DNA of 33,416 nt, from positions 1 to 33,416 of the forward strand of contig NZ_LDTF01000056.1 in NCBI RefSeq assembly GCF_001477495.1, written 5' to 3'. This stretch comes from Sphingomonas yabuuchiae (GTDB taxonomy: Bacteria > Pseudomonadota > Alphaproteobacteria > Sphingomonadales > Sphingomonadaceae). The translations under genes were made by a program, and so were the position numbers. Positions 6,866 to 15,037 of the stretch are shown here, piece by piece (position 1 is the stretch's first letter; each line of letters begins with the position of its first letter). A model generated the notes under the pieces. The model searched no databases. It was not told the origin of the DNA and saw only the letters and a program-made list of their open reading frames with translations.

Positions 6866-9689
6866 GTGCGACCACCTCGGCACAACGACCGCAAAGCTCT
6901 CCGTCCGCCGCCACATCGGGCAGGTGACGCCAGCAGCGACCGCATTTGTGCTTTTCGGTGCGGGTCACGGACACCGTCTCGGCCAGGCTGACATCGGCAA
7001 CGATGAACGCCTCGGCCAGCGCGTGCGGCTCCAGTGGCAGCGACGGCACGGTCACCTCGGCCTCGTTGGACGAACGCACGGTCTTTTCGCGACGCAGCGG
7101 CTCGATCGCCTCGGTCACCTGCGCGCGAAGGCCGCGAATCTCGGTCCAGCGCGCCATCAGCGCCTCGTCCTCGCCCAGCTGCGGCAGTTTCGGCCATTCG
7201 AGCAGATGGACCGAGCCATCCTCCGACGGGAAGCGCGACTGCCACACTTCCTCGGCCGTGAAGCACAGGATCGGCGCGGCATAGCGGACCAACGCATGGA
7301 ACAGGATGTCGACCACGGTGCGATAGCTGCGACGCTTGGGATCGGTCGCGGCATCGCAATAGAGCGAGTCCTTGCGGATATCGAAGAAGAAGGCCGACAG
7401 GTCCTCGTTCGCGAAATCGGTCAGCGCACGCAGATAGCGGTTGAACTCGAACGCCTCGGCCGCGCGGCGCAGCTCGGTATCGAGCGCGGTCAGACGGGCC
7501 AGGACATAGCGTTCCAACTCGGGCATCGCGTCGAACGAGATACGCTCTTCCTCCGTGAACCCGTCGAGCGCGCCGAGCAGATAGCGGAAGGTGTTGCGCA
7601 GCTTGCGATAGCTGTCCGAGGCGGTGGCCAGTACCTCCTTGCCGATGCGGACATCCTCGAAATAATCGGTCGAGGCGGTCCAGATGCGCAGGATGTCGGC
7701 CCCCGACTCGCCGATGATCTTCAGCGGATCGACGACATTGCCCAGCGACTTGGACATCTTGCGCCCCTGCCCGTCGAGCGCGAAGCCGTGGGTCAGCACC
7801 GCGTCATACGGCGCGCGACCGCGCGTGCCACACGACTCCAGCAGCGACGATTGGAACCAGCCACGATGCTGGTCCGACCCTTCGAGATACAGGTTCGCCC
7901 GCGTGCCCTCGCCGTACCGCGCCTCGATCACGAAGGCATGGGTCGAGCCGGAGTCGAACCACACATCGAGGATGTCGTTGACCGGCTCGAAATCGGCAAG
8001 GTCATAGTCGGCCCCGAGCAGCGCTTGGTGATCGGCGGTGAACCACGCATCCGCCCCGCCTGCGCGGAAGGCGTCGAGGATGCGGGCATTGACCGCCTTG
8101 TCGGCCAGATACTCACCGGTCTGGCGGTTCACATACAGCGCGATCGGCACGCCCCAGGCGCGCTGGCGGCTGATGACCCAGTCGGGACGCCCCTCGACCA
8201 TCGAACGGATGCGGTTGCGGCTGCGCTCGGGAACCCAGCGGGTGCGCTCGATCGCGTCCAGCGCGGTCTGGCGTAGCGTCGCGCCATTGCCCAGCGGCAT
8301 GGTCAGCAGCGGCGTCACGCCCGAGATCGGATCGACATTGGCCAGCGCCAGGCCGGGATCCATCGTCGTGTCGGGCCGGTCCATCGGGATGAACCATTGC
8401 GGCGTGGCACGGAAGATGACCTTCGCCTTGGACCGCCAGCTATGCGGATAGCTGTGCTGGAAATCGTCCGAGGCGGACAGCAGCGCACCGACCTCGCGCA
8501 GGTCCGAACAGATCGGCCCGTCGGCGGCGACGAACTTCTTGTTGATGACGCTGCCCTGACCGCCCAGCCATGCCCAGTCGGGGCGGTAGGTGCCGTCGCC
8601 CTGCACCGCGAAGACCGGATCGATGCCGTTCGCCTTGCACAGCAGGAAGTCGTCCTCGCCATGATCCGGAGCCATATGGACCAGGCCGGTGCCGGCGTCG
8701 GTGGTGACGAACTCACCCGGCAGGAACGGACGGGGCTTGGCGAAGAAACCGCCCAGTTTGTGCATCGGGTGGAGCGCGGTCGCGCCTTCCAGCACCGGCC
8801 CCTTGGCCAGCGCGATGAAGCCCTTCATCGCAATGCCGGTGCGCTTGGTGAAGGCGGGCAGCAACGGCTCGGCGACCAGATAGCGGCGGCCGTCGCACTC
8901 GAAATGCAGATAGTCGATCGCCTCGCCATAGCTCAGCGCCTGGTTGACCGGGATCGTCCAGGGGGTGGTCGTCCAGATCACCGCCAGCGCGCCGACCAGA
9001 TCGGGATATTCGGGGCAGGATGCGACCTCGAATCCGACATCGATTTGGGTCGAGACGATATCCTCATATTCGACCTCGGCCTCGGCCAGCGCGGTCTTTT
9101 CGACCGGCGACCACATGACCGGCTTGGCCCCGCGATAGAGCTGGCCCGATTCGGCGAACTTCAACAGTTCGCCGGCGATCACCGCCTCGGCGTCATAGGT
9201 CATGGTCAGGTACGGGTTCGCCCAGTCGCCCATGATGCCCAGCCGCTCGAACTGCGCCTTTTGCGTGCCGACCCAGGTGTCGGCATAGGCGCGGCACTCG
9301 GCGCGGAACTGCGCGACCGGCACCTCGTCCTTGTTCAGCTTCTTGGCGCGATACGCCTCCTCGACCTTCCACTCGATCGGCAGGCCGTGACAGTCCCAGC
9401 CGGGGACATAGGGCGCGTCCTTGCCCATCAGGGTCTGCGAACGGACGATGATGTCCTTCAGCACCTTGTTGAGCGCATGGCCCATGTGAATGTCGCCATT
9501 CGCATAAGGCGGGCCGTCATGCAGGATGAACCGCTCGCGCCCCTCGCGCTCCCGGCGGAGGCGGTCGTACAGCCCCATCCTGGCCCAGCGATCCAGGATC
9601 GCCGGTTCCTTGGCGGCAAGTCCCGCCTTCATGGGGAAATCGGTCTTCGGCAGGAAGACGGTGTCGCGGTAATCGGGCGCGTCGCTCAT
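6858..9689 (-). CDS. ileS: Isoleucyl-tRNA synthetase
   Basis: The enzyme charges tRNA-Ile in the cytoplasm. At 943 residues it matches the bacterial-type IleS length. Class I signatures are present: HMGH at residues 68-71 (HIGH box) and KMSKS at 644-648. The CP1 editing domain lies between them. A C-terminal zinc finger with two CxxC pairs (CGRCW and CGRC) marks the zinc-dependent bacterial form. The ATG at 9689 is preferred over a GTG at 9698, because an AAGGG site lies about ten bases before the ATG but only two before the GTG. It follows ribF by 35 bases and overlaps lspA, giving the common ribF-ileS-lspA order. Confidence 0.97.
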   Translation of the reverse strand: MSDAPDYRDTVFLPKTDFPMKAGLAAKEPAILDRWARMGLYDRLRREREGRERFILHDGPPYANGDIHMGHALNKVLKDIIVRSQTLMGKDAPYVPGWDCHGLPIEWKVEEAYRAKKLNKDEVPVAQFRAECRAYADTWVGTQKAQFERLGIMGDWANPYLTMTYDAEAVIAGELLKFAESGQLYRGAKPVMWSPVEKTALAEAEVEYEDIVSTQIDVGFEVASCPEYPDLVGALAVIWTTTPWTIPVNQALSYGEAIDYLHFECDGRRYLVAEPLLPAFTKRTGIAMKGFIALAKGPVLEGATALHPMHKLGGFFAKPRPFLPGEFVTTDAGTGLVHMAPDHGEDDFLLCKANGIDPVFAVQGDGTYRPDWAWLGGQGSVINKKFVAADGPICSDLREVGALLSASDDFQHSYPHSWRSKAKVIFRATPQWFIPMDRPDTTMDPGLALANVDPISGVTPLLTMPLGNGATLRQTALDAIERTRWVPERSRNRIRSMVEGRPDWVISRQRAWGVPIALYVNRQTGEYLADKAVNARILDAFRAGGADAWFTADHQALLGADYDLADFEPVNDILDVWFDSGSTHAFVIEARYGEGTRANLYLEGSDQHRGWFQSSLLESCGTRGRAPYDAVLTHGFALDGQGRKMSKSLGNVVDPLKIIGESGADILRIWTASTDYFEDVRIGKEVLATASDSYRKLRNTFRYLLGALDGFTEEERISFDAMPELERYVLARLTALDTELRRAAEAFEFNRYLRALTDFANEDLSAFFFDIRKDSLYCDAATDPKRRSYRTVVDILFHALVRYAAPILCFTAEEVWQSRFPSEDGSVHLLEWPKLPQLGEDEALMARWTEIRGLRAQVTEAIEPLRREKTVRSSNEAEVTVPSLPLEPHALAEAFIVADVSLAETVSVTRTEKHKCGRCWRHLPDVAADGELCGRCAEVVAHG

Positions 9690-9724
9690 AGGGGACACGC
9701 CCTTAACGACTTTAGGTTAACACG

Positions 9725-10663
9725 TCATGCCGGATTATGCGACGACAGTATCTCGCGTGCACGGGCGCAATCCGCGTCCATCTGCGTGACCAGCGCGTCG
9801 AGCGAATCGAACTTCGCCTCGGGCCGCAGATAGGCGATCAGTTCGACCGACAGGCGCTGTCCGTACAGGTCGCCGCTGAAGTCGAAGAAATGCGGCTCCA
9901 GCAATTCTTTGGGCGGATCGAACTGGGGCCGGATGCCCAGATTGGCGGCACCGTCCAGCACCCGCCCGTCGTCCAGCCGCCCGCGGACCGCATAGATGCC
10001 GTAAGCCGGGCGCAGATATTCGCCCATGTCGAGATTGGCGGTCGGATAGCCGATGGTGCGGCCCAGCTTGTCGCCATGCTGCACCACGGCCTGGATGCTA
10101 TAGGGCCGGGTCAGCAATCGCGCCGCCGTCTCCGGATCGCCCGCCGTCAGGGCGGCGCGAATCCGGCTGGACGAAATCGTCTCGCCGTCCAGCATCACCG
10201 GCGCCACCGCATCGGTAGAAAAGTCGTGTGCCCGGCCCCAGGCGCGCAGCGACGTCACATCGCCGCTGCGCGCGCGGCCGAAGGTGAAGTCCTCGCCCGT
10301 CACCACGCCGCCGACCTGCAAGGCGCCCAACAGGCGCTGCTGGACGAAATCCTCCGCCGACAGCGCCGCCAGTTCCTCGTCGAAGCGGAACACGATCATC
10401 GCATCGACGCCAGCGGCCGCGAACAGCCGCTCGCGCTGGTCGAGCGTGGTCAGGCGAAAGGGCGCGGCGTCGGGCTTGAAATAGCGGATCGGGTGCGGGT
10501 CGAAGGTGGCGACCAGCGCGGGTCGCCCCTCGGCGCGCGCACGGGCGACGGCGGCACCGACCACCGCCTGATGCCCCAGATGGAACCCGTCGAAATTGCC
10601 CAGCGCGACGATTCCGCCCGCCAGATGCGCCGGGATGGGTCCCGCGCCGTCAACACGCTGCAT
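9725..10663 (-). CDS. ribF: Bifunctional riboflavin kinase / FAD synthetase
   Basis: The 312-residue enzyme makes FMN from riboflavin and then FAD. The N-terminal adenylyltransferase domain has GNFDGFHLGHQ (HxGH nucleotide-binding box) near residues 22-32, then DPHPIRYF. The C-terminal kinase domain has GRTIGYPTANLDMG near residues 195-208, the PTAN motif. The ATG at 10663 gives the family N-terminus (MQRVDGAGPIPAHLAGGIVA); the frame is open further upstream inside the preceding gene but without family similarity. The ribosome-binding site is poor. It begins 32 bases after the stop of the GGDEF-like gene and precedes ileS, so at least ribF-ileS-lspA-DUF3035 should be one operon. Confidence 0.95.
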   Translation of the reverse strand: MQRVDGAGPIPAHLAGGIVALGNFDGFHLGHQAVVGAAVARARAEGRPALVATFDPHPIRYFKPDAAPFRLTTLDQRERLFAAAGVDAMIVFRFDEELAALSAEDFVQQRLLGALQVGGVVTGEDFTFGRARSGDVTSLRAWGRAHDFSTDAVAPVMLDGETISSSRIRAALTAGDPETAARLLTRPYSIQAVVQHGDKLGRTIGYPTANLDMGEYLRPAYGIYAVRGRLDDGRVLDGAANLGIRPQFDPPKELLEPHFFDFSGDLYGQRLSVELIAYLRPEAKFDSLDALVTQMDADCARAREILSSHNPA

Positions 10664-10695
10664 GGGCCGCGCTATAACAGGCCGCGCCGAATTGG

Positions 10696-11628
10696 CTAGG
10701 CGCGCGACACCACGCGATTCCCCTGTCCAGCGGTCGCGATCGCACGAAAGGCCTCGGCGCGCTCCAGGACCTCCGCCATGGGAACTCCCTGGCCCGTGGC
10801 GATGCCGGCGGACAGGGTTACGGCTCCGATCGGCTCGCCCGTTCCGCGCAGCCGAAGCGTGCGGGCCAGCATGGCCGTGCGCGCCGCCTCCATCATCAAC
10901 GTCAGCTGCGACAGGGGGCGACCGCGCAGCAGCACGAGGAAAAGATTGTCCTGCCACCGGATGATATCGGCCCCCTGACAGGCCTCGCGCAGCGTCGCGA
11001 CAAAGGTGCGCAGGACATTGTCCGCGACCGTCCGGCCATGGCGCTCCACGATATCGTCCCGATCGTCCAACCCGCAGGTTGCCAGGACATAGCCATGCCC
11101 GAGGTCCGGCAGTTCGGCGATCAGCGATCGCGCTCCGGTCGGGCTCATCACCCCGGTCAACGGATCGACATCCTGCTCGCGCGACGCCGCATCGATCCGT
11201 TCGCGAAGGGCCACGATGCTACCCGACAAGGTGGCCAGCTCCCGTTCCGTACGGGTGATTCGCGTCGTCAGTTGGGCGAGCAGACCGGCGATATCCGTCG
11301 TGTCCGCCGTCCCCGGCCCATCGGACAATGCCGCCATGTCGCTGGTCAGGTCGCGGGTGATCTGTCGCGCATCGCTGGTCAGCGACTCCAGCCGCTCGGC
11401 CTGAACGCCCAGGTCGCGTTGCCATTCGCCATGCCCCCGCCGCGCCTCTTCATGCGCGCGCAGCAGCGGACGCAGCGACTCGACGTCCATCGCCGTCAGG
11501 CGAACGCCGCCATCGGTCCGGCGCGCGACCTCCTGGCCCAGCGCGCTGCCGGGGTGGCGCAAGGCATAGAGTGCCAGCGCATGGCTGTGCGGCGTCCGCT
11601 CCAGCCGGTGCGCCGCCAGGAACAGCAT
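10696..11628 (-). CDS. Degenerate GGDEF-domain protein
   Basis: The 310-residue cytoplasmic protein has a helical, probably coiled-coil N-terminal half (about residues 50-150) and a C-terminal domain that follows the GGDEF fold. DPLTGVMSPTGA begins that domain, and AVTLSAGIA near the end matches the canonical late-domain motif. The signature itself is lost: the loop that should read GGDEF is QDNLF at residues 226-230, and the inhibitory-site arginine (RxxD) is also replaced (QGAD). It therefore should not make cyclic di-GMP; a binding, scaffold or nucleotide-sensing role is possible but unproven. The short gap to ribF suggests co-transcription with it. No upstream in-frame start codon exists before a stop, so ATG 11628 is the only choice. 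Confidence 0.85.
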   Translation of the reverse strand: MLFLAAHRLERTPHSHALALYALRHPGSALGQEVARRTDGGVRLTAMDVESLRPLLRAHEEARRGHGEWQRDLGVQAERLESLTSDARQITRDLTSDMAALSDGPGTADTTDIAGLLAQLTTRITRTERELATLSGSIVALRERIDAASREQDVDPLTGVMSPTGARSLIAELPDLGHGYVLATCGLDDRDDIVERHGRTVADNVLRTFVATLREACQGADIIRWQDNLFLVLLRGRPLSQLTLMMEAARTAMLARTLRLRGTGEPIGAVTLSAGIATGQGVPMAEVLERAEAFRAIATAGQGNRVVSRA

Positions 11629-11799
11629 GGCCTCATGCTCGGCATTCCAGTCACCCTCCGCATCGACACCCGGTCGATGCGGCCCCCCCGCTCACTACTC
11701 CAGCTCATCCGGCATTGCCTGCTCGATAGGACCATCGCGCATCGGGATTGACGCGCAAAGTGTCACGCTAGGCAAATTGAAAGTCCAAATGAAGTCGCA
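11629..11799. other. Intergenic region between folA and the GGDEF-like gene
   Basis: These 171 bases hold no gene. The folA-proximal half is markedly A+T-richer than its surroundings and probably carries the promoter for the GGDEF-ribF-ileS unit on the minus strand. I see no hairpin terminator for thyA-folA. Confidence 0.4.
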
Positions 11800-12294
11800 T
11801 TAGCAACAATTGGGGTTAACGGCTCCAGCGCGCATCAGGGCGACAAAGGCATAGCCGGGGCGACCGGCTTCGGCCGGGTGCGTCTGGCGGTCGATTTCGC
11901 GCCATCCGGCAAAGGCGGGCACCACCGCATCGCCGGCGGGTTCCGCGTCGACCTCGGTCAGTTCGATCCGGTCCGCATGCGACAGGAACAGGTCGAAGAT
12001 CTCCGCCCCGCCGATCACCGCCACCGGCCCCTCGCCCGCCAGCGCAAGCGCGCCCGCGACGTCGTGCGCGACCTCGGCACCCGGTGCGCTCCAAGTGCGG
12101 TCGCGGGTCAGGACGATATGCCGTCGTCCGGGCAGCGGCGCGGGAAAGCTGTCGAAGGTTTTGCGGCCCATGATCATCGGCTTGCCCATGGTCAGCGCCT
12201 TGAACCGCTTCAGGTCGGCGGGCAGGTGCCAGGGCAGCCCCCCATCGCGCCCGATCACCCCGTTTCGCGCGCGGGCGAGGACCAGCGTGATCAT
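11800..12294 (-). CDS. folA: Dihydrofolate reductase
   Basis: The 164-residue enzyme reduces dihydrofolate with NADPH, regenerating the cofactor that ThyA oxidises. The family motifs are clear: an N-terminal [17 protein letters not shown] strand and loop, [13 protein letters not shown] with the active-site acid Asp in the P-A-D helix, GRKTF, and VIGGAEIF for NADPH binding. The ATG at 12294 overlaps the thyA stop as ATGA, so the pair is translationally coupled. Longer upstream frames lie inside thyA and are rejected. The C-terminus ends in two cysteines, which is unusual but has no obvious function. Confidence 0.96.
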   Translation of the reverse strand: MITLVLARARNGVIGRDGGLPWHLPADLKRFKALTMGKPMIMGRKTFDSFPAPLPGRRHIVLTRDRTWSAPGAEVAHDVAGALALAGEGPVAVIGGAEIFDLFLSHADRIELTEVDAEPAGDAVVPAFAGWREIDRQTHPAEAGRPGYAFVALMRAGAVNPNCC

Positions 12295-13085
12295 ATCGCG
12301 ACCGGTGCCTTGATATGGGGTTGCGCGACATAGTCGTGCAGCACGAAATCCTCGGGCTCGTAACCGTCGATGGCATCCGGGCGGCGCAGGATTTCCAGGC
12401 GCGGCAACACGCCCGGCTCGCGACCTAGCTGGGTCTTGGCCTGCTCCAGATGGTTCAGGTACAGATGGCAGTCGCCGCCGGTCCAGACGAACTCGCCCAC
12501 CTCCAGGTCGCATTGCTGCGCCAGCATATGCGTCAGCAGCGCATAGGAGGCGATGTTGAACGGCACGCCCAGGAAGATGTCCGCCGACCGCTGATAGAGT
12601 TGCAGCGACAGGCGGCCATTAGCGACATGGGTCTGGAACAGGCAATGACACGGGGCGAGCGCCATGGCGTGCAGATCGCCGGGGTTCCAGGCCGATACGA
12701 TCTGGCGGCGCGAGGCGGGCTGGGTGCGGATCTGCTCCACCAGTTCGGCGATCTGGTCGATATGACGGCCGTCCGCCGTCGCCCAATCGCGCCACTGCTT
12801 GCCATAGACGGGGCCGAGATCGCCCTGCTCGTCGGCCCATTCGTCCCAGATGCTGACCCGGCGATCCTGAAGCCAGCGGACATTGGTGTCGCCGCGCAGG
12901 AACCACAACAGCTCGACGATGATCGAGCGCAGGTGGAGCTTCTTGGTGGTCAGGGCGGGAAAGCCCTTGGCCAGGTCGAACCGCATCTGGTGGCCGAAGA
13001 CCGACAGCGTGCCGGTGCCGGTCCGGTCCATCTGCTGCACGCCCTGGGTCAGGACCCGGTCCATGAGATCGAGATATTGCCGCAT
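12291..13085 (-). CDS. thyA: Thymidylate synthase
   Basis: The enzyme methylates dUMP to dTMP with methylene-tetrahydrofolate. At 264 residues it equals E. coli ThyA in length, with the catalytic cysteine at residue 146 in LAPCHCLFQ, the same number as in E. coli. Other conserved blocks are RTGTGT near residue 21, the RR pair around residue 126, and the dUMP-binding region near FNIASYALL. It is the first gene of thyA-folA. The divergent JAB-domain gene starts 97 bases away, so this interval should hold two back-to-back promoters. Confidence 0.97.
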   Translation of the reverse strand: MRQYLDLMDRVLTQGVQQMDRTGTGTLSVFGHQMRFDLAKGFPALTTKKLHLRSIIVELLWFLRGDTNVRWLQDRRVSIWDEWADEQGDLGPVYGKQWRDWATADGRHIDQIAELVEQIRTQPASRRQIVSAWNPGDLHAMALAPCHCLFQTHVANGRLSLQLYQRSADIFLGVPFNIASYALLTHMLAQQCDLEVGEFVWTGGDCHLYLNHLEQAKTQLGREPGVLPRLEILRRPDAIDGYEPEDFVLHDYVAQPHIKAPVAI

Positions 13086-13181
13086 GCCCCGGGCCTAGCG
13101 CCGTGCGCGTCCCCCGCCAAGCCGAACCGGATCGGCGCGGGATAAAGCTGTGTCGGCGCCCAGCATGATGCAGGGCTGGTC

Positions 13182-13574
13182 GTGTCCCGCTCGCCCCGCC
13201 CTCCCCTCCACATCGCCACGCGCCGCGACGCGCTGGCCTTGTTCGGCGAGCTGGATCGTGGGGACAGGGAGGCGATGGGGATCGCCTATCTGGGTTCGGA
13301 ACGGATGCTGTTGGGCTTGCGCCATGTCGCGGGCCGCCATGATTCGGTGACGGTCCCGGTGGTCCGGATCGCCCGCGATGCGATCCTGATGGGGGCGAGC
13401 GCGGTGCTGATCGCGCACAACCACCCCGATGGGGATACCCGGCCCAGTCCCGCCGACCTGTCATTGACCCGGCGGCTGGCGCAGGGGCTCGCGGCGCTGG
13501 ATGTGGTGCTGCTCGACCACCTGATCTTAGGCTGCGGAGTGGTCACCAGCCTGCGGGAAGGGGGAATGCTCTGA
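13182..13574 (+). CDS. Stand-alone JAB/MPN-domain protein, RadC-like
   Basis: The 130-residue protein is essentially one RadC-type JAB domain. The metal-binding JAMM signature is complete: His79, His81, Ser89 and Asp92 in IAHNHPDGDTRPSPAD, followed by the LxDHLILG and VTSLREGG strands typical of the RadC C-terminus. The helix-hairpin-helix N-terminal domain of full RadC is absent, so this is a short form. HNHPDG replaces the usual HNHPSG. The start is a GTG at 13182; no in-frame ATG fits, and the first residues (SRSPRPP) are not conserved-looking, so the true start could be a little downstream. The cellular role of RadC proteins is unsettled; no DNA-repair function should be assumed. Confidence 0.82.
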   Translation: MSRSPRPPLHIATRRDALALFGELDRGDREAMGIAYLGSERMLLGLRHVAGRHDSVTVPVVRIARDAILMGASAVLIAHNHPDGDTRPSPADLSLTRRLAQGLAALDVVLLDHLILGCGVVTSLREGGML

Positions 13575-13611
13575 AAGCCCCTCCTCCGGGACGGGGGATC
13601 ACGCCTGGGGC

Positions 13612-13644
13612 CTCCCCTCCCCCATCCCGCCTGCGGGAGGGGAG
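13612..13644. repeat. Convergent-junction hairpin, possible bidirectional terminator
   Basis: A perfect 10-base inverted repeat (13612-13621 with 13635-13644) with a 13-base loop. It sits between the convergent JAB-domain gene and the second TorF-like gene. It resembles the outer hairpins of the longer repeat family but lacks their inner stems. No T-run follows on either side, so terminator function is uncertain. Confidence 0.6.
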
Positions 13645-13670
13645 AGCCCGTGGCCAGCCATGAGCGCGCC

Positions 13671-14411
13671 TCAGAACCCGAACCGCACCCGCCCGACGAT
13701 CCGATCCCCCGAATGCCGCGCATCGGCCAGCGGAAAGGCGGAGGCCGCCCGCTCCGACACGTCGGTGCCGACATAATCGAGGCCCAACGTCACCGGCCCG
13801 GTGATGTGCTGCACCCCGACCCGCCAGTCGCTATAATCGCCACCGGGTCGGAGCCTCGCGGCGCGGAACGGATCGTCCGTCTTGCCGGAGGAGTGGCCGA
13901 GCCCGGCCAGCACTGTCCAGGGCGTGCCCGGTATGCCCGCCTGCGCGCCCGCGTGGAGATAGAGATTGTCGCCGCCGATCGCACTTTGCGACGGCGCATA
14001 GTCGGCACCCGCATCGACCTGCACCGGACCCAGCGTATAGGCCGCCGAGCCGCCCAGTTCGACATAATCGGCGTTGAAGCCCGCCCCGCCGAACAGATGC
14101 CCGGTCACCCGTCCGCGCACCGTCACCGGGCCCAGCAGGGTGGAGGCACCGAGGGTCAGGTCGCCGACCACCTCCGCGCCGCCATGCCGCGCCGATTCAC
14201 GCAGCGCCACGATCCGGCCGCTCGCCTCGAACGGTCCGCTCGTCGAGAAGATATCGGCGGAGGGCGATACCCGCCCCCCGCTCCAGCTCAGGCCACGACG
14301 ATTCTCGTCGCTGTTCACTTCGACGCCGATCGAAGGCCGCTCCTGCGCGAGGAGCGGCGAGGCGATGGCGGTGCCCAATACGGCACCCAAAGCAATGGTA
14401 CGAAAGATCAT
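13671..14411 (-). CDS. Second TorF-like putative porin, divergent
   Basis: The 246-residue protein has a signal peptide (cleavage after SPLLA, about residue 22) and a predicted outer-membrane beta-barrel ending in RVRFGF, the terminal phenylalanine signature. It resembles the TorF protein at 3616-4455 in its opening (an SxxxRRGLSWSGG strand in place of TDYRLRGVSQT), in the YAPSQSAIGGDNLYLHAGAQAGIPGTP block, and in the final Y-x-x-TD-x strand. The match is diffuse elsewhere, so it may belong to a sister subfamily. The start overlaps the preceding small gene as ATGA, meaning the two are co-translated. The frame stays open upstream inside that gene, but the signal peptide fixes the ATG at 14411. 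Confidence 0.82.
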   Translation of the reverse strand: MIFRTIALGAVLGTAIASPLLAQERPSIGVEVNSDENRRGLSWSGGRVSPSADIFSTSGPFEASGRIVALRESARHGGAEVVGDLTLGASTLLGPVTVRGRVTGHLFGGAGFNADYVELGGSAAYTLGPVQVDAGADYAPSQSAIGGDNLYLHAGAQAGIPGTPWTVLAGLGHSSGKTDDPFRAARLRPGGDYSDWRVGVQHITGPVTLGLDYVGTDVSERAASAFPLADARHSGDRIVGRVRFGF

Positions 14412-14854
14412 CCGGCGCGCGTCTCGGCATGAAGGCGATCCATCTCGGCACGCAGCAAGCCATGGTCTTCCTGCGCCACGGCCTGAAGGTGGTCGCGCAC
14501 CGCGTCTTGGCGCTGAGCGATCTCCTGTGCGATGGCGGCGCGGTTGGTGCTGCACCAGCCGGGGCGGCTGCCCTCGATCACGCGATCCTGCGCGGCACTG
14601 CGCATCAGCGCCGTGCCGCTGGGCCCGCGCGCTTCGCGGTGGACGGTGACATTGGCGCTCCACAGGCAGCGCAGCGTCGAGGGACGGCCGCCGGTTGTCA
14701 CCGCACCGATCTGCTTATGGGTCACGCCGACATCGGCGCTGTAGCGGACCGCGACCGGCCCCGTATGATGGTCGAGCTGGACACGATGTTCGAGCGCCCC
14801 GTCGGAGGCCACAACACCACCGAGCGCGAGCCCGGCGATCAAAAGCATGTTCAT
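14408..14854 (-). CDS. Small secreted protein coupled to a TorF-like porin, unrecognised
   Basis: I do not recognise this roughly 148-residue protein. It begins with a short signal-peptide-like segment (MNMLLIAGLALGGVVAS). A beta-rich middle follows, with one cysteine in RCLW. The C-terminal third (from about residue 95) is alpha-helical, charged, with one cysteine in GWCS. An AGAAGGAG ribosome-binding site abuts three tandem ATG codons at 14860, 14857 and 14854; the third has the best spacing (six bases) and is used here. Its stop overlaps the TorF-like start by four bases, so it probably acts with that porin, for instance as a periplasmic partner; that is inference from layout only. Confidence 0.7.
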   Translation of the reverse strand: MNMLLIAGLALGGVVASDGALEHRVQLDHHTGPVAVRYSADVGVTHKQIGAVTTGGRPSTLRCLWSANVTVHREARGPSGTALMRSAAQDRVIEGSRPGWCSTNRAAIAQEIAQRQDAVRDHLQAVAQEDHGLLRAEMDRLHAETRAG

Positions 14855-14928
14855 CATCATCTCCTTCTGCGGGACCCCGGCTTATGCTGGCCGGTGGTCT
14901 ATCGGCACCAGGCAGGGCCGATACGGGA

Positions 14929-14958
14929 TCAATACATGACAAAGCTGTCATGTTCCAA
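14929..14958 (-). promoter_or_regulatory. Candidate promoter with embedded palindromic operator
   Basis: A perfect palindrome with 8-base arms, ACATGACA (14934-14941) and TGTCATGT (14946-14953), and a 4-base spacer lies about 80 bases upstream of the small-gene/TorF-like unit. On the minus strand it falls almost exactly between TTGGAA (14958-14953) and TATTGA (14934-14929), which are 18 bases apart and could be weak -35 and -10 boxes. That is the classic position for a dimeric regulator site. The promoter boxes are weak; the palindrome is certain. Confidence 0.5.
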
Positions 14959-14994
14959 ATTTGTCGTGGCCGCGGTGACTCATTGATGGGCGTA

Positions 14995-15017
14995 TTCCTC
15001 CCGCGCAAGGGGAGGAA
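14995..15017. repeat. Solo hairpin of the outer-repeat type (copy E)
   Basis: TTCCTCCC (14995-15002) pairs with GGGAGGAA (15010-15017) around a 7-base loop. It resembles the outer hairpins of the long repeats but stands alone, 20 bases past the stop of the methyltransferase gene. Confidence 0.6.
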
Positions 15018-15037
15018 CAAGGAGGGGAAAGCCCGCC

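Noticed and set aside
6849..9833. Two long open frames antisense to ileS
   Set aside because: IleS has its HMGH, KMSKS and zinc motifs in register; the antisense frames are composition artefacts.
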